A stretch of DNA of 64,000 bases from Sporosarcina sp. FSL K6-2383 (GTDB lineage: Bacteria > Bacillota > Bacilli > Bacillales_A > Planococcaceae), in NCBI RefSeq assembly GCF_038618305.1, contig NZ_CP152017.1:1713501-1777500 (forward strand), given 5' to 3'. Positions 1 to 10,174 of the stretch are shown here, one piece after another; the first letter of the stretch is position 1, and each line of letters opens with the position of its first letter. The translations under genes were made by a program, and so were the position numbers. The notes beneath the pieces were generated by a model. That model ran no database searches. It was not told the origin of the DNA and saw nothing but the letters and a program-made list of their open reading frames with translations.

Positions 1-2
1 AA

Positions 3-866
3 AGGAATGCAGTATTAAATGCCATAAAAGTTACGAATTATAATAGAAATATCAATGCGGTCCATTTGAGCAGGGGAAAAACGAAACTGATAGGCGTTGT
101 ACTCCCATTTTCTGATCACTCATATTTTTCTTTGTTGTTGAAGGGAATCGCCAAGCAAGCATTAGTCAACAACTATCATCTGGTCTTATTTCAAACCGAT
201 TATATGGAAAGAAAAGAAAGGGAAGCATTGCAAATGCTGAAAGAAAAGCAAATCGATGGGTTGATAGTTTGTTCGAGAACTTGCGATATGCAATTAATAG
301 AAGAGCATCAGCAATTTGGTCCAATCGTCTTATCCGAAGATGTGAAAGGAAAAACAATTTCGACTACCTTTGTCAATCACTATGAAATATTTTTTAATGC
401 ATTGGAGTATTTATATCAGAAAGGTCATAGAAAAATTGGCTATTCTGTTGGCAGAAGCTCAGGACCAAGTAGTTTTGATAGGGAGCAAGCTTATCGGGAG
501 TTTCATAAGAAGCATGGTTTAGCATACAACCCTGAATACATTATTGACGACTGCTTCTATTTTGAGGACGGAGAAAAGATCGTTAATAAAGTGAAAAATA
601 TGGCTATCCCTCCCACGGCTTTGCTAGTAACGGGCGACCAAGTTGCAGCTGGTATCGTAATCTGCTGTCAACAACAGCAAATATCAATACCGAATGATCT
701 AGCTATCTGTGGTTTTGACAATCAACCTATAGCAAAGATGATGAACATTACAACGATAGAAATACCTGTTATAGAGATGGGAAGTAACCTTTTCCTCCAG
801 GCAATAAATGAGGATATATCAAATAAGGAAATAGCCGTAAAACTGATTGAGAGAGGGACTGTATAA
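3..866 (+). CDS. LacI/GalR-family transcriptional regulator, 5' truncated by window edge
   Basis: The reading frame is open from base 3, so the gene begins before the window. The first visible residues (VLNAIKVTNYNRN, then HLSRGKTKLIGVVLP) match the end of a LacI-type helix-turn-helix domain, the hinge helix and the first strand of a periplasmic-binding-like effector domain. A TTG at 66 is in frame but lies inside the hinge, so it is not the start. The rest is a sugar-binding-protein fold: a type-1 periplasmic-binding core with the family signature PPTALLVTGDQVAAGIV and AICGFDNQPIAKMM near the C-terminus. Members repress or activate carbon-source operons in response to a small ligand. The ligand and target cannot be read from this sequence, and no sugar operon lies downstream. 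Family assignment is solid; specificity is unknown. Confidence 0.88.
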   Translation, partial: RNAVLNAIKVTNYNRNINAVHLSRGKTKLIGVVLPFSDHSYFSLLLKGIAKQALVNNYHLVLFQTDYMERKEREALQMLKEKQIDGLIVCSRTCDMQLIEEHQQFGPIVLSEDVKGKTISTTFVNHYEIFFNALEYLYQKGHRKIGYSVGRSSGPSSFDREQAYREFHKKHGLAYNPEYIIDDCFYFEDGEKIVNKVKNMAIPPTALLVTGDQVAAGIVICCQQQQISIPNDLAICGFDNQPIAKMMNITTIEIPVIEMGSNLFLQAINEDISNKEIAVKLIERGTV

Positions 867-1029
867 GTCGATATTTCTATCGCGTTATGAAGCATACTAC
901 CGCTATTAGAGCACGAATTGCAGTAGCGCTTATCCAACTTTTTATAGCATAGATGCTAGTCATTTTGTTGTCTGCTATCTACTTGTTTGGTAATCTGTAG
1001 CTAGTGAATAGAGAAGGGGTCAAACTAAA

Positions 1030-1785
1030 TTGAAATTAATATCTTGGAATGTGAATGGCCTACGAGCTTGCGTACGTAAAGGGTTTTTAGACTATTTTAA
1101 TGAAGTAAATGCCGATATTTTTTGTGTACAGGAGACGAAGTTGCAGGAAGGGCAAATCGATTTACAGTTGGATGGTTATCATCAGTATTGGAATTATGCT
1201 GTTAAAAAAGGTTATTCAGGGACGGCCGTGTTTACACAAGAGCAGCCGCTATCTGTGAAATACGGTGTGGGAGATGCAGACGCGGAAGCTGAAGGACGGA
1301 TTTTGACATTAGAGTTTGCTGAGTTTTATTTGGTAAACGTCTATTCGCCAAACGCTCAGCGTGACTTGGCAAGATTGCCTTTCCGTTTGGAATGGGAAGA
1401 GAACATGCGGGTATACTTGAAGGAGCTTGACCAGCATAAGCCCGTTATTTTATGTGGCGATTTGAATGTAGCACATGAAGAAATTGATATTCGCAATGTT
1501 AAATCGAATATTGGTAATTCAGGATTTACTCATGAAGAACGAGGTAAGATGACGGCGTTGTTAGCAGAAGGTTTTGTCGACACGTTCAGACATTTTCATC
1601 CTAACCAAGGGGATGCCTATACCTGGTGGTCGTATATGAATAAAGTGCGGGAGCGTAATATTGGCTGGCGCATTGACTATTTCATTGCATCGAATCGACT
1701 GGAACCTTTACTTAAAGATGCAACAATTCATCCAGATATTATGGGCAGTGATCATTGTCCAATTGTTTTGGAACTTGAACTTTAA
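1030..1785 (+). CDS. exoA: Exodeoxyribonuclease III / AP endonuclease
   Basis: This is a 251-residue Xth-family exonuclease III that cleaves at abasic sites and degrades 3' ends during base-excision repair in the cytoplasm. Visible catalytic motifs are WNVNGLR with metal-site Asn7, QETK with Glu35, NVYSPNA, CGDLNVAHEEID, and the C-terminal GSDHCPIVLEL with Asp241 and His242. Length matches the family (about 250). The start is TTG at 1030, with a GAAGGGG ribosome-binding site about ten bases upstream and no better in-frame ATG. It stands alone after the LacI-type gene, and the next gene (broken) begins 13 bases downstream, so they may share a transcript. No truncation or missing residue is seen. 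Confidence 0.95.
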   Translation: MKLISWNVNGLRACVRKGFLDYFNEVNADIFCVQETKLQEGQIDLQLDGYHQYWNYAVKKGYSGTAVFTQEQPLSVKYGVGDADAEAEGRILTLEFAEFYLVNVYSPNAQRDLARLPFRLEWEENMRVYLKELDQHKPVILCGDLNVAHEEIDIRNVKSNIGNSGFTHEERGKMTALLAEGFVDTFRHFHPNQGDAYTWWSYMNKVRERNIGWRIDYFIASNRLEPLLKDATIHPDIMGSDHCPIVLELEL

Positions 1786-1797
1786 GGAGAACTTTTG

Positions 1798-2149
1798 ATG
1801 AATCAAAAAATCACAACATTTCTCATGTTTGAGGGACAAGCCGAGGAAGCGATGAATTTTTATACTTCGGTATTTACTGATTCAGAAATTAATCACACCA
1901 TTCACCAAGAAGATGGGGCAGACATTCATGTGTATCGATAGTGCCATCAACCATGAATTCACTTTTACACCCGCCATTTCACTGTTTGTAACATGTGATA
2001 CAGCGGAAGAAGTTGATGAGCTTTTCGAAACACTATCGGATAGCGGACAAGTTCTTATGCCGCTATCCCCAACACCAGTGAGTGAAGAGCTCGGTTGGGT
2101 ACAGGATAAATTCGGTGTTTCCTGGCAGTTAAATCTGGTGGAAAAATAA
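1798..2149 (+). pseudogene. Broken VOC / PhnB-like (3-demethylubiquinone methyltransferase-like) gene
   Basis: Two out-of-frame pieces together resemble one VOC-superfamily PhnB-like protein. Piece one starts at ATG 1798 after a good GGAGAA site: MNQKITTFLMFEGQAEEAMN then FYTSVFTDSEI, ending at TAG 1939-1941. Piece two, in another frame through 1913-2149, reads FMCIDSAINHEFTFTPAISL, then a typical family C-terminus with GWVQDKFGVSWQLNLVEK. Family members have about 20-25 more residues between the two pieces (a strand ending HATFSLNG or similar), so the lesion looks like a small deletion plus frameshift, not a single-base error. The intact protein would be a small dimeric metal-dependent barrel of unclear substrate. 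A sequencing error alone would not explain the missing residues. Confidence 0.8.
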
Positions 2150-2195
2150 GCAATAATAACGCTAATCGTTCTAGTTGAAAGAGGTGGATAAAAAG

Positions 2196-2687
2196 ATGAT
2201 TGCTACTATTAAACCAATTGGAGAAGGTTACATCGCCCGCTATGAGCGCCCTATGCAGCACCCAATAGAAAATGTTTGGGCAATGTTGACGAATAATGAG
2301 GAACTAGAAAAATGGTTTCAAGAGTTGAGCGTCGGAGATCCTCGTAACGGTGGGTTCATGAAGTTCAATATGCCCGACGGGAAGTTTGAGGAACTTGAAA
2401 TTTTCGAGTACACGCAGCATGCTGTTCTGGAATTTGATTGGTTCGGTGATGGTGTCCGTTTTGGGTTGCACCAGGAGCAAAATGGTTGTTTACTCCTTTT
2501 TACAGAGCGGTTCAAAACGCTAACTGAGCAAAGGGTCAAAGATCTTGCAGGCTGGCATGTTTGTTTGGATGTTATCAAGTCGCTACTTGATGGGAAACCC
2601 ATTCATTCGAGAGAAGCTGAGTGGAAGAGATGGTATAGTGAATATGAACGCGTGGTGAATGAACTTAGGATAGTAGACAAAGCGTGA
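2196..2687 (+). CDS. SRPBCC (AHSA1/START-like) domain protein
   Basis: This 163-residue protein has an SRPBCC/Bet v1-like fold, recognised from the N-terminal pattern YERPMQHPIENVWAMLTNNE with EELEKWFQ, a central LEFDWFGDG strand and the C-terminal helix after GWHVCLDVIKSLLDG. AHSA1-like members bind hydrophobic ligands or act as co-chaperone-like modules; the ligand here is not known. The start is ATG 2196: GAAAGAGGTGG sits at the right distance, while an in-frame TTG at 2175 lies upstream of that site. It follows the broken VOC gene by 46 bases; SRPBCC and PhnB-like genes commonly neighbour each other. A strong terminator follows at 2732. Confidence 0.8.
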   Translation: MIATIKPIGEGYIARYERPMQHPIENVWAMLTNNEELEKWFQELSVGDPRNGGFMKFNMPDGKFEELEIFEYTQHAVLEFDWFGDGVRFGLHQEQNGCLLLFTERFKTLTEQRVKDLAGWHVCLDVIKSLLDGKPIHSREAEWKRWYSEYERVVNELRIVDKA

Positions 2688-2731
2688 TTTACTTTACTAC
2701 AGTTTTAGTCTCTGACTTCCGATTTAAAGGG

Positions 2732-2779
2732 CACCAGCATAAACAACAAATTTGAATTGTTGTTTATGCTGGTGTTTTC
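2732..2779 (+). terminator. Intrinsic terminator after SRPBCC gene
   Basis: An 18-bp perfect stem (arms 2732-2749 and 2757-2774) with a seven-base loop is followed by TTTTCT. It closes the 1.0-2.7 kb group and separates it from the secreted protein at 2852. Confidence 0.9.
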
Positions 2780-2851
2780 TGTTGTCTATTAGCTTTTGAC
2801 TTGTAACCTTCCTACTGGATAACCGTCCAATCCATCAAAGGGGGTGCCATA

Positions 2852-3448
2852 ATGAGGAAATTAGTGTATGCATTGCTCGCAGTTACTATCTTTATATCAA
2901 TGATGGTAGATACAAGGGTATCCGCAACCAGTTGGATTGTCATGGAGCCACAAGAAGTTAGTGATCGCGCTGAAGTTATCGTCAGTGGAAGATATGATTT
3001 TTCGAGTAAAGCGGTGTCCAGTGATTTTATTTTTGTAGGATTTACGTTCAACGTTGAAAATGTGTATAGGGGAGAGGTATCAAGCAAAATAACTGTCGGC
3101 ATCGATCATTTCGATGTTGGATGGGCTGATGAATTTCAAAATGAGGGTGGGAAGTTTCTATTGTTTTTAGAGAATAGTGATGAAGCTACATTCCTGACAC
3201 CGGTAGCAGGCCCGAATGGTATGATTCAGTTTTTCGATGGGAAAGTTCAAAATTTAAATACCGAGAGTCAGATTTTCTACGAAGGTATTTTAGAGTCGAC
3301 ATCCAAGAAACCCGGCAGTGAAAGTGATATCGTCCTTGTTAATAACCAAAAATCCGGTTCGGCTATGCTTGTATGGATAGGTGGAGCTGCTACAATCGCC
3401 ATTTTAGGTTTGACTCTACTGTATAGATATAGAAAGAAGAAGCACTGA
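2852..3448 (+). CDS. Secreted, C-terminally membrane-anchored protein of unknown function
   Basis: I do not recognise this 198-residue protein. It has an N-terminal signal peptide (MRKLVYALLAVTIFISMMV, likely cleaved near VSA), an extracellular beta-rich region of about 145 residues, and a C-terminal transmembrane segment (AMLVWIGGAATIAILGLTLL) ending in the basic tail YRYRKKKH. That architecture places the domain outside the cell, tethered by its C-terminus. It is not an LPXTG protein. The start is ATG 2852 after AAAGGGGG. It is monocistronic, with terminators on both sides (2732 and 3488). A surface domain resembling those of small Bacillus cell-envelope proteins is plausible, but no function can be assigned. 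Confidence 0.8.
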   Translation: MRKLVYALLAVTIFISMMVDTRVSATSWIVMEPQEVSDRAEVIVSGRYDFSSKAVSSDFIFVGFTFNVENVYRGEVSSKITVGIDHFDVGWADEFQNEGGKFLLFLENSDEATFLTPVAGPNGMIQFFDGKVQNLNTESQIFYEGILESTSKKPGSESDIVLVNNQKSGSAMLVWIGGAATIAILGLTLLYRYRKKKH

Positions 3449-3487
3449 ATATTGAAGCTAACAGCACTTAGCTATCTGAATCCAATA

Positions 3488-3545
3488 GAAAAAGGCATCG
3501 AGTTCTAAACAACTCCAAGTTGTTTTAGAATCAGATGCCTTTTGT
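3488..3545. terminator. Bidirectional terminator between convergent genes
   Basis: A long imperfect hairpin begins AAAAGGCATC and ends GATGCCTTTT, with inner arms GTTCTAAACAACT and AGTTGTTTTAGAAT. A-rich and T-rich edges on both sides suit the convergent genes ending at 3448 (+) and 3567 (-). Confidence 0.85.
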
Positions 3546-3566
3546 GTATGCCGAGAAAAATTGGTA

Positions 3567-4772
3567 TTACCTTTTATATAGAGTAACTAATACATTTCTC
3601 CCCGCAGACATGCCAGATAATAAGACAATTACAGAAGCGAAGATGAGAATGAACATCGGAATTGTCCAACCGCCTGTGGAGTCATGTAATAAACCGAATA
3701 ATACGGGTCCCACGGCGGCGAGTGCATAGCCGAAAGACTGTGCCATCCCTGACAAATTAGCGGCTTCCTGTGGCGTCTGCGTGCGCAATGTGAAGAACAT
3801 CATCGCCAATCCAAATGCAGCACCGCCTGCCAACCCGATCATAATCATCCATAATGCAGTAAGAGCAGTGATATTTAATAGAACACCGCCATATCCGATG
3901 ATATATAAAACAGTGACGCCAACGACAATCATGCGCTGAGCTTTCACTTTTCCAGCAATGATAGGAATAATGAACGTAATAGGTAGCTGAGAGAATTGCA
4001 GTAGGGAGACTAACCAGCCTGCATTATCTGCGCTGATACCTTGTGCTTTTAATACTTCAGGTAGCCAGGCCGAAGTTGTATAAAAGAGTAGAGATTGGAA
4101 ACCCATGAACAAAGTAACACTCCAGGCAAGAGGAGAGCGCCATAAAGGAATTTTTTCCTTTGCCACTTCGGGTATAGCTGCCAAGCGTTTATTTTTTAAT
4201 TGCGGTAGCCAAACCAACAAAGCAACGAGTGCGAGTATCGACCACATTCCTAATGCACCTTGCCAGCCAAATGCTGTTTGGGCGAGTGGTACACTGACAC
4301 CAATTGCAATCGAAGCCGAGAGATTCATGGATACGGAATAAATGCCCGTCATCAGCCCAATTTGCAACGGGAAACTCAGTTTTATCAAACTAGGCAATAG
4401 CACATTTCCGAAGGCGATGGCTAGTCCAAGTAGAAACGTTCCGATGAGTAAAGCGGGTATCGTGCCTAGTGAACGAATGATAATGCCGGCTGTTAATAAA
4501 ATAAGTGAACCAAATAGGGTGAGCTCCATTCCGAAGCGTCGTGCAAGCTTTGGTGCAAACGGTGAAATAATCGCAAATGCCAGTAAGGGGATTGTTGTCA
4601 AGAATCCTGCTAAGACATTCGAAATCCCTAGGCTATCCCTAATGGAAGAAATGAGGGGGCCAACAGTTGTTAACGGTGAACGAAGTGTCAGTGCGATAAA
4701 CACGATACCTACTAGTAGAAGCCATGTATTACGTGTGAACTTTAATCTTCTAGTTACATGTTGAGTAGTCAA
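3567..4772 (-). CDS. CynX/NimT-family MFS transporter
   Basis: This 401-residue protein has about twelve hydrophobic segments. Its N-terminus has the pattern seen in the CynX/NimT/YycB branch of the major facilitator superfamily (GIVFIALTLRSPLTTVGPLI then IRDSLGIS). Such proteins export or import small anions and drugs (cyanate, 2-nitroimidazole); the substrate here is unknown. The start is TTG at 4772, with GGAGG seven bases upstream on the minus strand; no better ATG exists. It is divergent from the xpt-pbuX operon, whose riboswitch leader occupies the shared upstream region, and it ends at the bidirectional terminator at 3488. The long open frames on the opposite strand are shadows. Confidence 0.88.
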   Translation of the reverse strand: MTTQHVTRRLKFTRNTWLLLVGIVFIALTLRSPLTTVGPLISSIRDSLGISNVLAGFLTTIPLLAFAIISPFAPKLARRFGMELTLFGSLILLTAGIIIRSLGTIPALLIGTFLLGLAIAFGNVLLPSLIKLSFPLQIGLMTGIYSVSMNLSASIAIGVSVPLAQTAFGWQGALGMWSILALVALLVWLPQLKNKRLAAIPEVAKEKIPLWRSPLAWSVTLFMGFQSLLFYTTSAWLPEVLKAQGISADNAGWLVSLLQFSQLPITFIIPIIAGKVKAQRMIVVGVTVLYIIGYGGVLLNITALTALWMIMIGLAGGAAFGLAMMFFTLRTQTPQEAANLSGMAQSFGYALAAVGPVLFGLLHDSTGGWTIPMFILIFASVIVLLSGMSAGRNVLVTLYKR

Positions 4773-4882
4773 AACAAAGCCTCCAAAATATAGTTATATT
4801 GCTCATATTAACATATTCACTCCGGGATACTTATTCATTGAATTAATGGAATCATTTTTTAATTATTATAGTCTGCGAAACA

Positions 4883-4891
4883 TGCTATACT
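4883..4891 (+). promoter_or_regulatory. Extended -10 promoter for the xpt-pbuX riboswitch transcript
   Basis: TGCTATACT gives an extended -10 (TGn plus TATACT at 4886-4891). The -35 region is AT-rich and poor. The transcript would begin about 20 bases before the purine aptamer, the usual arrangement. Confidence 0.55.
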
Positions 4892-4909
4892 AATAGCATT
4901 CTAATAACA

Positions 4910-5095
4910 TTCACTCATATAATAGCAGGGATATGGCCTGCGAGTTTCTACCGATTTGCCGTAAACAAATCGACTATGGGCGGCAACGAATTGACAGGAG
5001 TCTATCTCCTGTTCTTTCTCATTCGACAAATAAGCTCGGATGACATTGCTCCACTCGTAGTATGAATGGATGCACGGTCATGGGGCTTATTTTTT
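4910..5095 (+). promoter_or_regulatory. Guanine-class purine riboswitch with terminator
   Basis: The aptamer (about 4910-4985) closely resembles B. subtilis xpt: CACTCATATAATAGCAGG, GATATGGCCTGC, GTTTCTACCGATTTGCC, then CGACTATGGGCG. The base in the specificity position of J3/1 (GACTATG) is C, so guanine or hypoxanthine is the expected ligand; adenine switches have U there. Downstream lies a hairpin ACAGGAG/CTCCTGT (4994-5012). A larger terminator-like stem follows (ATAAGC...ATGAC with GTCAT...GCTTAT, 5030-5090), ending in a T-run to 5095. Ligand binding should favour termination and shut off xpt-pbuX when purines are plentiful. A third hairpin (5106-5140) precedes the gene. Confidence 0.92.
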
Positions 5096-5157
5096 ATACC
5101 ATTTTGCATGAATTGACACAAATTTTGGAGTCAATTATGCCGGGGTATAGTGGATAG

Positions 5158-7058
<1,901 letters not shown>

Positions 7059-7066
7059 TCAAGTGG

Positions 7067-7100
7067 ATTCTCCAGTCTATAAATAGATTGGAGGATTTTT
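7067..7100 (+). terminator. Terminator of xpt-pbuX
   Basis: TCTCCAGTCTAT and ATAGATTGGAGGA form a stem with a short loop, followed by TTTTT. It lies nine bases after the pbuX stop. Confidence 0.85.
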
Positions 7101-7181
7101 AAAAACTCAATCTGTTCAGTCTCCCCAACCGCTGGAATTCTGGACGTCAAATCACTGGGTAAAACGTACCTATCATACGAG

Positions 7182-7203
7182 ATTGTATAGTACGCTATAC
7201 AAT
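7182..7203. promoter_or_regulatory. Perfect inverted repeat upstream of multidrug-type transporter
   Basis: ATTGTATAG (7182-7190) and CTATACAAT (7195-7203) are perfect 9-bp arms with a TACG centre, 88 bases before the transporter start. The geometry suits a dimeric MarR- or TetR-type repressor site. No regulator gene is adjacent. Confidence 0.6.
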
Positions 7204-7290
7204 GAAAAATATTTACTAGACTTCCTATGAAGGATATGCAAGGATATACAACATAAAGGGGAAAATTAAGTACCTAGAGGAGATTTATAT

Positions 7291-8454
7291 ATGAAGAATC
7301 AAAAAGGCGTATTAGCTATTCTGTTGATGAATTTGTTCATCGCATTTCTAGGTATTGGACTTGTTATCCCTGTGTTACCAACGATTATGAATGAGTTGGA
7401 TATTTCCGGTACGGTTGTCGGGTATATGGTGGCAGCATTTGCGATTACCCAGCTTATCTTTTCGCCATTTGCAGGTCGATGGGCGGATAAATATGGCCGG
7501 AAAATTATGATTGTTCTTGGCCTGTTTATCTTTGGTTTTTCAGAGTTTTTATTTGGCTTTGGGAAATCGGTTGAAGTGCTGTTTATATCGCGGATGCTTG
7601 GTGGAGTGAGTGCAGCTTTTATCATGCCTGCAGTCACGGCATTTATAGCGGATATTACAACGACTACCACAAGATCGAAAGCATTAGGCTATATGTCTGC
7701 GGCGATTAGCACTGGCTTTATTATTGGGCCGGGAATTGGCGGTTTTTTAGCTGAAATAGGCACGCGTGTCCCTTTTTATTCTGCGGGAGTATTAGGAGCA
7801 TTTGCCGCGATTTTGTCACTCATCCTTTTAACGGAGCCTGAACGTGCAGCTGAAGAAGTACCGACACCTGGGCAAGTGACTGGGATTCGCCGCGTTTTCA
7901 TTCCTATGTATTTTATCGCATTTATTTTAATATTCGTATCAACATTTGGTCTTGCAGCGTTTGAATCCCTATTTAGCTTATTCGTTGACCATAAATTTGG
8001 ATTTACACCTAAAGATATTGCCATCGTCATTACAGGTAGTGGGATTGTGGGTGCAATTGCGCAAGTCGTATTGTTTGATCGTTTATCAAGACGTATGGGT
8101 GAAATCAATTTGATACGCTACAGTTTAGCAATTTCTGCAGTTCTTGTTTTGTTAATGACTTATGTCAGTTCTTATATTTCTATTTTATTAACTACATTTG
8201 TCCTGTTTATCGGTTTTGACCTAATGCGACCAGCGATTACATCGTATTTGTCGAAAATTGCGGGCAACGAACAAGGCTTTGTCGGTGGTATGAACTCGAC
8301 TTTCACAAGTCTTGGTAATATTTTCGGACCAATCATTGGTGGAGTGTTATTCGACATTAACTTAAACTATCCTTACTATTTTGCGACGATTGTTTTAATC
8401 ATTGGTACGATTATTGCACTGTTTTGGAAAAAGCCAAAACATGTAACATTTTAG
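7291..8454 (+). CDS. NorA/Bmr-type MFS multidrug efflux transporter
   Basis: The 387-residue, twelve-helix DHA1-type transporter aligns by eye with NorA of Staphylococcus (388 residues). It has FLGIGLVIPVLPTIM at the N-terminus, motif A FAGRWADKYGRKI between helices 2 and 3, SRMLGGVSAAFIMPAVTAFI, and antiporter motif C GFIIGPGIGGFLAE in helix 5. Such proteins expel fluoroquinolones, dyes and quaternary amines by proton antiport. ATG 7291 follows TAGAGGAGATTTATAT. It is a single gene behind a 232-base upstream region holding a perfect 22-bp palindrome, a likely operator. Substrate range cannot be told from sequence. Confidence 0.9.
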   Translation: MKNQKGVLAILLMNLFIAFLGIGLVIPVLPTIMNELDISGTVVGYMVAAFAITQLIFSPFAGRWADKYGRKIMIVLGLFIFGFSEFLFGFGKSVEVLFISRMLGGVSAAFIMPAVTAFIADITTTTTRSKALGYMSAAISTGFIIGPGIGGFLAEIGTRVPFYSAGVLGAFAAILSLILLTEPERAAEEVPTPGQVTGIRRVFIPMYFIAFILIFVSTFGLAAFESLFSLFVDHKFGFTPKDIAIVITGSGIVGAIAQVVLFDRLSRRMGEINLIRYSLAISAVLVLLMTYVSSYISILLTTFVLFIGFDLMRPAITSYLSKIAGNEQGFVGGMNSTFTSLGNIFGPIIGGVLFDINLNYPYYFATIVLIIGTIIALFWKKPKHVTF

Positions 8455-8554
8455 TTGCAAGGAACTGGCTAGAAAACAAGTATCTTCACTAGACAGCACA
8501 ATCGCAACATGCGAGGATAACTAGATATCGTATAAGTAAAGGGGATTTGATTTT

Positions 8555-9370
8555 ATGTATAAATTAGTGGCGATTGACCTTGATGGTACATTACTTACGG
8601 ATGAGCTAGCGATTACGCCTAGAACGATCCAGGCGATTCAAAAAGCAGTTGAGTTAGGTACGGTTGTAACGATTGCAACAGGACGTATGTTTCCTTCGGC
8701 AAAACAATTTGCACAGCAGCTAGAGATAGATGTACCTGTTATAACTTATCAGGGTGCGATTATAAAGAATATTGCTGACAATGAAGTGCTCTATGAACGT
8801 CTCATTCCAGCGGATATTGCGCAGCAGTTAGTGGATATTGCTAATGAGAAAGACTTGCATTTACAAGTTTATCAAGATGATATTCTGTATGGTGCATTAG
8901 AAAATGATAAGCTTATTGCTTATTCTAAAAAATCTAAGGTCCCATATAAGGTAGAACCAGATCTTGGTAAGCTTGCTAACCGAGGGTTTACGAAAGCACT
9001 CTTTATCGAAGGGTCTGATAACCTTGATCGATTACAAGACGAATTGCGCGCATTGTTTGGAGAGCGGGCTCATATTTCTAAATCTGCTGTGAATTATCTT
9101 GAGGTGACACACCCAGAAGCGAACAAAGGGAGTGCCCTACTGCATTTGGCGAGCAAGCTGGGCATTGATCGTTCAGAAACGATTGGGATAGGTGATAATC
9201 ACAATGATATTGAACTGATCAAAACGGCGGGACTAGGTGTTGTAATGGGCAATGGAGTTCAGGCCTTGAAGGAAATTGCTGATTACATTTCGCTAAGTAA
9301 TAATGAAGAGGGCGTTTGCCATGTGATTGAAAAATTTATTTTAGAGCCAATGGGCGTTATTATCGAATGA
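8555..9370 (+). CDS. Cof-type HAD hydrolase (YidA-like sugar phosphatase)
   Basis: The 271-residue protein has HAD motif I DLDGTLL (nucleophile Asp8, acid Asp10), motif II IATGRM and motif IV GIGDNHNDIELIKTAG, with a C2B-type cap between motifs II and III; this defines the Cof subfamily. Members dephosphorylate sugar phosphates, flavin nucleotides or other metabolites with broad specificity, so the in vivo substrate is uncertain. ATG 8555 follows AAAGGGGATTTGATTTT. It is monocistronic and ends near a wobble-containing terminator at 9431. No residue is missing. Confidence 0.92.
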   Translation: MYKLVAIDLDGTLLTDELAITPRTIQAIQKAVELGTVVTIATGRMFPSAKQFAQQLEIDVPVITYQGAIIKNIADNEVLYERLIPADIAQQLVDIANEKDLHLQVYQDDILYGALENDKLIAYSKKSKVPYKVEPDLGKLANRGFTKALFIEGSDNLDRLQDELRALFGERAHISKSAVNYLEVTHPEANKGSALLHLASKLGIDRSETIGIGDNHNDIELIKTAGLGVVMGNGVQALKEIADYISLSNNEEGVCHVIEKFILEPMGVIIE

Positions 9371-9430
9371 TGGACCAGGTGTATTAAAAAAGTTGTGAAT
9401 AGACGCTTTTGTTATTGAAACTAACAAAAT

Positions 9431-9480
9431 AAAGCTATCTCTAAGTTAGTCAGTTTTTGACTTTTAGGGATAGTTTTTTT
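9431..9480 (+). terminator. Terminator of HAD hydrolase gene
   Basis: AGCTATCTCTAA pairs with TTAGGGATAGTT through G-U wobbles, followed by TTTTTTT. Confidence 0.75.
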
Positions 9481-9556
9481 GTTGTCTAGGAAATTATAAA
9501 ATTTTCGTACTATGGATAAGTTGGAACCTTCATGTCTGAACTCAAAGGCATTTGAG

Positions 9557-9801
9557 GTAGTCGAGTTTCTGGCATACGTAGTCCAGTTTGTCGGAAAGGT
9601 AGGCGAGTTCGCGAAATTGGTAGTCGGGTTTCCCCAAGGTAGCCGAGTTTCCGGCATACGTAGTCCGGTTTATCGGAAAGGTAGGCGAGTTCGCGAAAAA
9701 GGTAGTCGGGTTTCCCCAAGGTAGCCGAGTTTCCGGCATACGTAGTCCAGTTTGTCGGAAAGGTAGGCGAGTTCGCGAAAAAGGTAGTCGGGTTTCCCAG
9801 A
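9557..9801. repeat. Tandem array of GTAG-initiated units with an 82-nt higher-order period
   Basis: Twelve units begin GTAG at 9557, 9578, 9599, 9620, 9639, 9660, 9681, 9702, 9721, 9742, 9763 and 9784. Spacing is 21, 21, 21, 19 repeated, so the array is three nearly identical copies of an 82-nt block. Units share GTAGnCnnGTT; examples are GTAGCCGAGTTTCC and GTAGTCCAGTTTG. Because 82 is not divisible by three, the reading frame rotates at each block, which argues against coding despite open frames on both strands. The second array at 45391 has the same architecture. Confidence 0.93.
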
Positions 9802-10174
9802 GGAATCTAAGAATATACTTTTGGTGGTGGAACCATGCGAAGGGCGAAAAAAAGTCCTGATTGGATTATTTATACTTGGAACGTGGACAGAGGCGCTTCA
9901 GCGCTTTTGTTCTTAAATGTATTGAGCCGCCAAAATAAAGACGAGTAAATTGCGCATAGAGTGGCATACTAATCGTTGATTCATTTATTTGAAAACATAC
10001 AATATCTTAATTGAACACAGCCATGTTTACTTATTGCATTTCGTTTGCTAAAATCATCTGGTTGTCCGATGTCAGACGACTGCTTTTTTTACATAGCAAA
10101 GCGAGCGTTGGTACAGATTGACTATAGGAACAAAAATTATAAATGGAAAACTTTCCATTGAAGAGGTGTGACAG
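9802..10174. other. Intergenic region before nupC
   Basis: No convincing gene is seen. A 37-codon frame (ATG 9835 to TAA 9948) lacks a good ribosome-binding site and recognisable similarity. A short hairpin near 10064-10083 (GTTGTC/GACGAC) followed by TTTTTTT at 10084 may be an attenuator or terminator in front of nupC. Confidence 0.5.

Noticed and set aside
9421..9739. Open reading frames of 65-78 codons on both strands (for example MPETRLPWGNPTTNFANSPT on minus)
   Set aside because: They are read through the 82-nt-period repeat; low-complexity rotating frames without ribosome-binding sites. Similar hypothetical proteins are probably annotation artefacts of this repeat.
9557..9801. CRISPR array
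   Set aside because: Units are contiguous variants of one motif with no unique spacers, and no cas genes are in the window.
9835..9948. 37-codon frame before nupC
   Set aside because: No convincing ribosome-binding site and no recognisable similarity; kept only as a note in the region entry.
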